Below are positions 52,624 through 58,490 of a DNA stretch of 58,490 bases, one piece after another; the first letter of the stretch is position 1, and each line of letters opens with the position of its first letter. Below the pieces are notes generated by a model. It was given only the letters and a program-made list of their open reading frames with translations, made no database searches and was not told the origin of the DNA. Position numbers and translations under genes: made by a program. Origin of the DNA: Chryseobacterium sp. BGARF1 (GTDB lineage: Bacteria; Bacteroidota; Bacteroidia; Flavobacteriales; Weeksellaceae); NCBI RefSeq assembly GCF_001677955.1, contig NZ_LELA01000062.1:1-58490 (forward strand). The letters are read 5' to 3'.

Positions 52624-53412
52624 ATGTCAAATTATCGTCAGAAAACTGTAGTTGGTCTTTGCATTTTAACATCAGTCTTTGGAAAAGCTCAAAATAATGA
52701 TAGTATTCAGGTTCAGGAAGCCCCAAAAGACAGCACAACTGCTATAAATACAGAAAAGAATATGCTGAACTATAAAAACTTCATCATTCCTACGGCATTT
52801 GTAGGATACGGAGTGGCAAGTTTAAGTGTAAGCGGTTTTAAACAGTTAAATTTTTCTACCAGAGATGAAATTAATGAGCACAAGCCAGATCACATCAGGC
52901 TAGACAATTATGCCCAATTTGCACCCGCAGCGTTGGTTTACGGACTTAATGCTTTCGGAGTGGAAGGAAAACATAATTTTAGAGACCGAACAATTATTTA
53001 CGGAACATCAATGCTGATCGCATCTGCCATTGTAGTTCCTTTGAAACATGTGGTAAAAGAGGAGAGACCAGACCGATCCAATAATCTTTCTTTTCCATCG
53101 GGACATACAGCGATTGCGTTTGCTTCTGCACAATTTATGTTCAGAGAATACAAGGATACCAATTTTCTATTGGGAATTTCGGGATATTCTTTGGCGGTTT
53201 TTACAGGAGTGTACAGAATGCTGAATGATAAACATTGGGTAGGAGATGTGGCTGCAGGAGCCGGTTTTGGTATTCTTTCCACAGAATTGGCGTATTGGCT
53301 GTATCCAAAAATCAATAATTTACTGGGTGGTAAAAATAAAAATGCAGCGACCATGGTGATGCCTTTTTATCAGGATAAAAGCGTGGGAATAGGATTTGTT
53401 AAGAGTTTTTAA
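52624..53412 (+). CDS. PAP2-family phosphatase
   Basis: 262 residues. A signal peptide (about 1-22) and several membrane segments flank a PAP2 core with all three motifs: K141-x6-R148-P149, PSGH (158-161), and R198 with His204 and Asp208 in YRMLNDKHWVGD. PAP2 enzymes remove phosphate from lipid phosphates such as undecaprenyl pyrophosphate, phosphatidate or lipid A (LpxE/LpxF). It is last in the receptor-HD-PAP2 unit and may share its motif-controlled promoter. Lipid A or carrier-lipid dephosphorylation would fit a regulon that also holds the LTA-synthase-like transferase. Confidence 0.9.
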   Translation: MSNYRQKTVVGLCILTSVFGKAQNNDSIQVQEAPKDSTTAINTEKNMLNYKNFIIPTAFVGYGVASLSVSGFKQLNFSTRDEINEHKPDHIRLDNYAQFAPAALVYGLNAFGVEGKHNFRDRTIIYGTSMLIASAIVVPLKHVVKEERPDRSNNLSFPSGHTAIAFASAQFMFREYKDTNFLLGISGYSLAVFTGVYRMLNDKHWVGDVAAGAGFGILSTELAYWLYPKINNLLGGKNKNAATMVMPFYQDKSVGIGFVKSF

Positions 53413-53465
53413 GTGAAGTTTTTTAGTACATGGTAAAAACTTAAAATATCTTTTTATCCTTAGAG

Positions 53466-53505
53466 CAAAAATAATTCGTCTCATTGGTGAGGCGAATTAT
53501 TTTTG
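53466..53505. terminator. Strong terminator, probably bidirectional
   Basis: An 18-bp stem (arms 53466-53483 and 53488-53505, beginning CAAAAATAATTCG and ending GCGAATTATTTTTG, one G-T pair) with a 4-nt loop. A and T runs are part of both stem ends, so it can work in both directions between convergent genes. The remaining 53506-53712 shows no gene. Confidence 0.88.
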
Positions 53506-53712
53506 TGACCAAGACAGGCTATATTCAAATATTTGATAGAAAATCTATAAAGAATTTTTCTAATTTAAAATAGATCATCTGTCTTGTGAACTGCCACACC
53601 AGTGTTCAAAACATTTAGTAGTAGATATTGATTACTTTAAAAGCTGTTTGTATAACTAAATTTTTATATAGCTCAGTTGTCTAAAAGCACCTTACCACAG
53701 AATGACATTATT

Positions 53713-55008
53713 TTAGGATTGATAGCCCAATAATTTTCTAATCTGATAGAAAAACCTTTCAATCAACCTTAAATCCTGAGTAACGATTTCGGCATTTCCT
53801 CTCAACTCTTTATCGAATTTTAAAGTTTTATTGTAAGATGTTTTTAAACCTTTAGGCAATACAACATCTACATAATAATTGCCTTTATCATCGGGAATTA
53901 ATGAAATATTCTGAACTTTTCCTTCAATAATTCCGTATTCCTGAAAACGGTAATTATCTAATTTTATCAATACTTTTTCGCCAGGAATAATTTTCCCAGA
54001 ATTGGCTGTAGGAACCGACATTCTTCCAACTATTTGCTCTGTATGATCCGGTAAGATAGATAATATAGGATCACCTGCTTTTACAAACTGATTTTCACCA
54101 TAAAACTGTTGAAAACTAGCCATTCCATCCGTAGAAGAAATAATAAGATAGCTCTGTTCCCACTGCTTTAAAGATTTACGTAACTGCTCAAATAACTGAA
54201 GCGTTTGCGACGAATAAGTAATTTTATCTTTTTCGATGTTGATTGCAGTTCCGCTTTTGGTTTTATTGAAATTAGAAATACTTTCCTGCAATTGAGAAAG
54301 AGAAATATTTAAATTTTCTAAGCTTTGCTGAGCCTGAAGGTATTTTATTTTTTCGCTTTCAAGTTCTACTGCAGCAATCACCCCTTGATTAAATAATTCT
54401 TGGGATCGTTGATAGCTTTTACGGGAAAGTTCAGTTTTTGCCACTTCAAGATTCTTTTGTTGCTTTAAATTAGCAATCCTACTTCTTGATTCTGAAATAC
54501 TGAGATTGGTAGCAATATTTTCCGGAGCATAAGGTTGTAATCGGATAAATAAATTTTCATCCTGAAAAGCTTTCGCAAAACTATTGTAATCGCCCTGAAG
54601 TTCACCCAATTTGAAGTGAGAAGCTTCTTTAACAGGGAAAGAAAGCAACTGATCTGAAGCGATAGAATCTACGAGTTTTTTTAGTTTTAAAACATCTTGA
54701 TAATTTGCTGTAGACTGCAAAACCATCATTACATCACCTTTTTTTACTTTTTGATGATTTTTAATAAATATTTTTTCGATTTTTGAACTGCTTCTTGCCT
54801 CAATTTTTTCTGGCGGATTTTGTGATGTCACGACGATAGGCGCCGGAACAAATTCCGGGTATTTGATAATGTAACTCATCGCAAGAATAAGCAATAAGAT
54901 GAGTAATATAATTGTATTTCCCCATCGAAACATCCAATGTGGTGGATTCGTAAGAATATCCTGAACGCTTTCTGAGCGAAGTTCTATATTATCTAAAATG
55001 TCTTTCAT
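53713..55008 (-). CDS. HlyD-family adaptor of the RiPP exporter
   Basis: 431 residues with one N-terminal membrane helix (about 30-50). The first lipoyl half is near 68-90 (SSKIEKIFIKNHQKVKKGDVM), a long coiled-coil hairpin spans about 95-270, and a second lipoyl half and beta-barrel follow (GMASFQQFYGENQFVKAGD). It pairs with C39-type peptide exporters to pass the leaderless peptide to the outer membrane. It is the last gene of the minus-strand operon, separated from the exporter gene only by the four-helix-bundle unit. A TolC partner is not present locally. Confidence 0.9.
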   Translation of the reverse strand: MKDILDNIELRSESVQDILTNPPHWMFRWGNTIILLILLLILAMSYIIKYPEFVPAPIVVTSQNPPEKIEARSSSKIEKIFIKNHQKVKKGDVMMVLQSTANYQDVLKLKKLVDSIASDQLLSFPVKEASHFKLGELQGDYNSFAKAFQDENLFIRLQPYAPENIATNLSISESRSRIANLKQQKNLEVAKTELSRKSYQRSQELFNQGVIAAVELESEKIKYLQAQQSLENLNISLSQLQESISNFNKTKSGTAINIEKDKITYSSQTLQLFEQLRKSLKQWEQSYLIISSTDGMASFQQFYGENQFVKAGDPILSILPDHTEQIVGRMSVPTANSGKIIPGEKVLIKLDNYRFQEYGIIEGKVQNISLIPDDKGNYYVDVVLPKGLKTSYNKTLKFDKELRGNAEIVTQDLRLIERFFYQIRKLLGYQS

Positions 55009-55480
55009 TTTAATTAGAAATTAGTATTTAGGAATTAGTATTAAAAATGCCTATTATTTTAGTTTTAGAGTTTTTGTAATAGATATTAAAAGTTTTAAAA
55101 TTTCTGTAGCATCTTTTGAAATGGATGAAAATTCTTCTTCTGAAAGAAAATGAGTTTCGTATAAGAGATCAAGCCAATATAAAGTCTCATTAGCTTCTTT
55201 TAATGCAATATATAGTTTGTTTAAAAAATCCTTATCACTTTGTGCAAATTCACTTTCTGCAATTAATGCTCCAATAGCAGTACCACTTCTTAAAAGTTGT
55301 TTTGATAGAATAAACTCTTTTTTGTTATCAGCTAAAAACTTATAGCAATGAATAATTCGTATCGCAAATTTTTTAGACTTAATATGAAGGATATTATCTT
55401 CTTTCATTTTAATTAGAAATTAGTAGTTAAAAATTAAGACAGAAATAAAATTACTAATTTCTAAATACTAATTTCTAATT
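55001..55480. repeat. Repeat-bounded unit carrying a four-helix-bundle gene
   Basis: A 29-bp inverted repeat bounds this segment: left arm 55012-55040 (starts AATTAGAAATTAGTA), right arm 55452-55480 (ends CTAATTTCTAATT), 28 of 29 matching. A 26-bp perfect direct repeat also occurs at 55001-55026 and 55400-55425; each copy covers the first codons and leader of a gene. The right edge ends 3 nt before the exporter stop codon and the left arm begins 3 nt beyond the HlyD start codon. The segment thus fills the space between the two genes exactly. No transposase is included; it resembles a non-autonomous element or a repeat-mediated duplication. Confidence 0.75.
55054..55407 (-). CDS. Four-helix-bundle protein (23S rRNA intervening-sequence family)
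   Basis: 117-residue all-helical cytoplasmic protein with the family motifs LSKQLLRSGTAIGALIAESEFA and FLNKLYIALKEANETLYWLDLL. The family (related to S23/Avd-like proteins) forms pentamers and is scattered in Bacteroidota genomes, often inside rRNA genes or operons. Here it sits between the peptide exporter and HlyD genes, flanked by inverted and direct repeats. The start ATG lies inside one copy of the direct repeat. It is unlikely to belong to the export machine; a passenger of a mobile unit is more plausible. Confidence 0.9.
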   Translation of the reverse strand: MKEDNILHIKSKKFAIRIIHCYKFLADNKKEFILSKQLLRSGTAIGALIAESEFAQSDKDFLNKLYIALKEANETLYWLDLLYETHFLSEEEFSSISKDATEILKLLISITKTLKLK

Positions 55481-55483
55481 TAA

Positions 55484-57679
55484 TTAATTCCCTAATTCCA
55501 GTTGATTTTTAACAAGTCTGTAATATTCTCCTTTTAAAGTTACCAATTCCACATGATTTCCTTCTTCTACAACTTTACCTTTATCGAGAACGATAATTTT
55601 ATCGGCATGCTTTACGGTTGATAATCTGTGAGCGATAACAATAGCTGTCTTTCCTTTGAAGAACTGTTCCAGGTTTTCCATAATTACCTTTTCATTATTG
55701 GCATCTAAGGCACTCGTTGCTTCATCGAAAAAGATATATTCAGGAGATTTGTAAACGGCTCTTGCGATGAAAAGCCTTTGTTTTTGTCCGCCACTTACGC
55801 CCAATCCTTCATTTCCAATCTTTGTATTATAACTCAACGGTAATCCTTCAATAAACTCTTTAATATTGGCAATCTCAACTGCTTTTCTCAATTTTGATTT
55901 ATCTACATAATCTTCTCCAACTGCAATATTATTGGCAATGGTATCATTAAAAACATATCCTTCCTGCATCACAACTCCACACTGATCTCTCCAAAATCTT
56001 GGCGAGATGTTTTTCATTTGGGTATTTCCAATTTTTATTTCACCTTCATTAGGTTCATAGAATTTCATTAATAATTTCAATAATGTCGTTTTACCGCTTC
56101 CGCTGGCTCCAACAATTGCCGTAGTTTTCTGGTAAGGAATATTTAAACTTAAATTTTCAAAAACCGGAACATCAGAACCAATGTATCTGAAAGACATATT
56201 GTTGATTTCTATATCTTTTTCTGGAACTTCAGTGGCATATTGTTCATCTTTACTTTCTTCATCTTCTTTATCATGAATTTCACCTAACCTTTCCAGAGAA
56301 ATTTTAGCATCCTGAGTTTGCTTGATAAAATCAATGAGTTGTAATAATGGACTGTTCAACTGTCCGATAATGTACTGAACAGAAAGCATCATCCCTAATG
56401 TAAGGTTCCCTTCCAACACCAATTTAGCAGATAGAAAACTCACCAGGATATCTTTCATTTGGTTGATAAAATTTCCACCAACCGATTGCCATTGTTCTAA
56501 TGAGAGTGATTTTATTCTAAGTTTGAAAAGTTTTACTTGCAAAAATTCCCAGTCCCAACGTTTTTGCTTTTCAGCGTTGTACATTTTAATTTCCTGCATT
56601 CCATTAATCAGCTCAATCACTTTACTTTGCTCCTGTGAAACCTGAGAAAATCTTTTATAATCAAGTTCTTTCCTTTTTCCGAGAAAAAAAGTAATCCATC
56701 CGATATATAAAACTGCTCCCACCAGATAAACAACAAACAATCTGTAATCATAAAATAGCAAAACAATACTGAAAATAATTAAATTAACCAATGAAAATAG
56801 TGTATTCAGTGATGAGTTGGTCAGAAGCTGCTCGATTCTGTGATGGTCATTGATTCTCTGCATAATATCCCCAGTCATTCTTGTATCAAAGAAACTGATT
56901 GGAAGTTTCATTAATTTAATAAAGAAATCTGAGATAATCGAAATGTTGATTCTGGTTGAAAGGTGGAGTAAAATCCAGCTTCGGATCACCTCAATTCCCA
57001 TTCTGCCTAGAAAAAGCATTACTTGAGCGAGAAGAACCAGATAGATAAAATTCAGATCCTGATTTTGAATTCCCACATCCACAATACTTTGTGTAAGGAA
57101 GGGCATAATGAGCGAAAGTAAACTTCCCGCTAATAATCCTACCGCCAATTGAACAATTAGCGATTTATATTTTAGTAAATATTTAGATAAAAAAGAAAAG
57201 CTGGCTTTACTTTCGTAATCATCAAATTCGGTCTGAAAAAATGCAGGTGTCGTTTCCAGAATCAAAGCAATTCCTTCTTCTGTATTTTCGTTGGCATTTT
57301 CACCAATCCATCTTTTGATAAATTCTTCTCTGGGATAGGTAATCAGTCCGTAGCTGGGATCTGAAATATATACCAAATTATTTTTATCGATTTTATAAAC
57401 AACCACAAAGTGATTTTTGTTCCAGTGTACAATACACGGGAAAGGAACTTCTTCAGCCAGTGTATTAAAGTCGACCTGAACTCCCAAAGAACGGAAACCC
57501 AAATCTTCGGCAGCATCGCTTAAACCAAGCAAGCTGCTTCCTTCACGGGTTGTTTCTGAAAGGTTACGAATCTGTTGCAGGGAAATACTTTTTCCGTAAT
57601 GTTTGCTGACAATTCTGAGACAAGTAGGGCCGCAATCTTTCGAATCGGGCTGTATGTAATTTGGGAATTTTTTTTTCAA
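55484..57679 (-). CDS. Peptidase C39-containing ABC transporter (PCAT) of a RiPP locus
   Basis: 731 residues: an N-terminal C39 cysteine peptidase (about 1-140), a six-helix ABC membrane domain (about 165-450), and an ATPase domain. The catalytic triad is Cys16 (DCGPTC), His90 (NKNHFVVV) and Asp107 (ISDPSYG). ATPase motifs are Walker A GASGSGKTT, signature SGGQKQR, and Walker B FFDEATSALD. Such proteins cleave double-glycine leader peptides and export the core peptide. It lies 11 nt after the SPASM maturase gene and before HlyD, so its cargo should be the peptide modified by the neighbouring maturases. Confidence 0.95.
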   Translation of the reverse strand: MKKKFPNYIQPDSKDCGPTCLRIVSKHYGKSISLQQIRNLSETTREGSSLLGLSDAAEDLGFRSLGVQVDFNTLAEEVPFPCIVHWNKNHFVVVYKIDKNNLVYISDPSYGLITYPREEFIKRWIGENANENTEEGIALILETTPAFFQTEFDDYESKASFSFLSKYLLKYKSLIVQLAVGLLAGSLLSLIMPFLTQSIVDVGIQNQDLNFIYLVLLAQVMLFLGRMGIEVIRSWILLHLSTRINISIISDFFIKLMKLPISFFDTRMTGDIMQRINDHHRIEQLLTNSSLNTLFSLVNLIIFSIVLLFYDYRLFVVYLVGAVLYIGWITFFLGKRKELDYKRFSQVSQEQSKVIELINGMQEIKMYNAEKQKRWDWEFLQVKLFKLRIKSLSLEQWQSVGGNFINQMKDILVSFLSAKLVLEGNLTLGMMLSVQYIIGQLNSPLLQLIDFIKQTQDAKISLERLGEIHDKEDEESKDEQYATEVPEKDIEINNMSFRYIGSDVPVFENLSLNIPYQKTTAIVGASGSGKTTLLKLLMKFYEPNEGEIKIGNTQMKNISPRFWRDQCGVVMQEGYVFNDTIANNIAVGEDYVDKSKLRKAVEIANIKEFIEGLPLSYNTKIGNEGLGVSGGQKQRLFIARAVYKSPEYIFFDEATSALDANNEKVIMENLEQFFKGKTAIVIAHRLSTVKHADKIIVLDKGKVVEEGNHVELVTLKGEYYRLVKNQLELGN

Positions 57680-57690
57680 TTAATTGTGAT

Positions 57691-58490
57691 TTAATTTTTC
57701 TTAACTAATTCTTGCATCCTATAATACTTTATTGCTTTTTGTTTAAGAGGATTAGTGCTCCATTCCTCCCATTCTCCAGTATAAGGACTGTAACCACATT
57801 TAAGAGGTTTGGAAGTATCTAAACCAAATTCATTTTCATGAGTTTTTTCAGTATATGCTCTGCAATCAGTACAAATATAACGAAACTCACAATCTTTGCA
57901 AACTTCTATTTTATCTTTGGTAAGATTCCAATATTTTTTGAAGTCTTTATGGTTTAGAGCTTTTTCTAATGTTGTATCTTTTATGTTTCCAAAGCTTTGG
58001 GGCATTGATGGGCAGTTACGGATATTGCCTTCTGCATCAATGGAAATTTTTTTGTGAAGGCAGGAGTTGCAATGTGTAGATTCATTATAAAATGCACGAC
58101 TTGAATTCATGTTTTCTAATTTAACAGTGCCACAACTAACAGGAATTTTAAGTTCATCTTTAATTTTTACAATTTCAATGGATCCGTAATTTATCTTTAT
58201 GTTCTCATCTGCAGTATGCATTATAAACTGTAAATATTTTTCCGAATGAAGTTCTTCATTTTTAATAAAGTTAAATATTTCAGAGGTATAATTTAATACT
58301 ATTGAAACTTCATTAATATAGGTGTCATTGAACAACTTAAGCAATGAAAATAATTGAAAAATATCTTTATTAACGAAAATTTTTTTTAATCGAATCTGAA
58401 TAAATTTAATTTTATTATGTGTAATTTGCTGAATAATTTTTCTTTGTAAAATATCTAAATTATCAAGATCAATGATTAAATAGTTTAAAT
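57691..58490 (-). CDS. Grasp-with-spasm SPASM-domain peptide maturase (5' end outside window)
   Basis: The reading frame stays open from 57691 to the window edge, so only the C-terminal 266 or so codons are visible; an internal TTG at 58344 is not the real start. The C-terminal part has the SPASM cysteine pattern: THCNSC, IRNCPS, VCKDCEFRYICTDC and LKCGY, nine cysteines in all, which should bind auxiliary Fe-S clusters. The IDAEGNIRNCPSMPQSFGNI core and the ending match my memory of the maturase of grasp-with-spasm systems. There it works with an ATP-grasp ligase on a GG-leader precursor. The ligase and precursor genes should lie just beyond the right edge. Confidence 0.85.
   Translation of the reverse strand, partial: LNYLIIDLDNLDILQRKIIQQITHNKIKFIQIRLKKIFVNKDIFQLFSLLKLFNDTYINEVSIVLNYTSEIFNFIKNEELHSEKYLQFIMHTADENIKINYGSIEIVKIKDELKIPVSCGTVKLENMNSSRAFYNESTHCNSCLHKKISIDAEGNIRNCPSMPQSFGNIKDTTLEKALNHKDFKKYWNLTKDKIEVCKDCEFRYICTDCRAYTEKTHENEFGLDTSKPLKCGYSPYTGEWEEWSTNPLKQKAIKYYRMQELVKKN

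Noticed and set aside
55054..55407. Four-helix-bundle gene considered as the accessory (Avd) protein of a diversity-generating retroelement
   Set aside because: No reverse transcriptase and no template/variable repeat pair in the window; repeats here are terminal, not TR/VR.

Overview
The window reads as chromosomal DNA of a Chryseobacterium-like member of the Flavobacteriales (Bacteroidota). This is an inference from AT-rich sequence without Shine-Dalgarno-like leaders, TAnnTTTG-type promoter elements, a GldA-like ATPase, 5-fold beta-flower repeats, grasp-with-spasm RiPP genes and many short flavobacterial intergenic repeats. I see no rRNA, tRNA, CRISPR array, phage or complete insertion sequence.

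Layout. 1-5.2 kb: a patatin-like hydrolase, adenine deaminase, a GldA-like ABC ATPase and three exported proteins of unknown function. 5.9-18.3 kb: an NtrB/NtrC-type two-component pair with a YhcG-family nuclease gene, divergent from an adaptor/ABC/FtsX/TolC efflux operon. The intergenic region carries two 16-bp dyads and a -24/-12 (sigma-54) promoter, so the NtrC-type regulator probably activates the efflux operon. Two protease-like genes sit inside that operon. 18.3-24.6 kb: a MocR-type regulator divergent from a biotin operon (ferritin-like protein, bioF, bioD, bioB, bioA). 24.6-32.1 kb: a gene-poor stretch, then lineage-specific exported proteins (an RCC1-like protein and two partners), a secreted amidohydrolase and a repeat protein.

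32.4-38.6 kb: an AcrAB-TolC-like RND operon behind a promoter with a perfect palindrome. 38.7-44.7 kb: a convergent heavy-metal RND operon whose pump has the CzcA-type acidic motif. 45.1-53.4 kb: an OmpR-type regulator and sensor kinase, followed by an LTA-synthase/EptA-fold membrane enzyme, a TonB-dependent-type outer-membrane protein, an HD hydrolase and a PAP2 phosphatase. The same tandem 11-bp motif precedes the regulator, the LTA-synthase-like gene and the receptor gene, which suggests one envelope-remodelling regulon. 53.7-58.5 kb (minus strand): the export half of a grasp-with-spasm (graspetide-type) RiPP locus: SPASM maturase cut by the window edge, C39 peptidase ABC transporter, HlyD protein. 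A four-helix-bundle gene framed by inverted and direct repeats is lodged in this operon.

The main leads are the repeat-bounded four-helix-bundle unit inside the RiPP operon, the three-site OmpR-type regulon, the di-iron protein coupled to bioF, and the sigma-54 efflux operon with embedded protease-like genes. All functional assignments come from reading motifs by eye; no database search was run.
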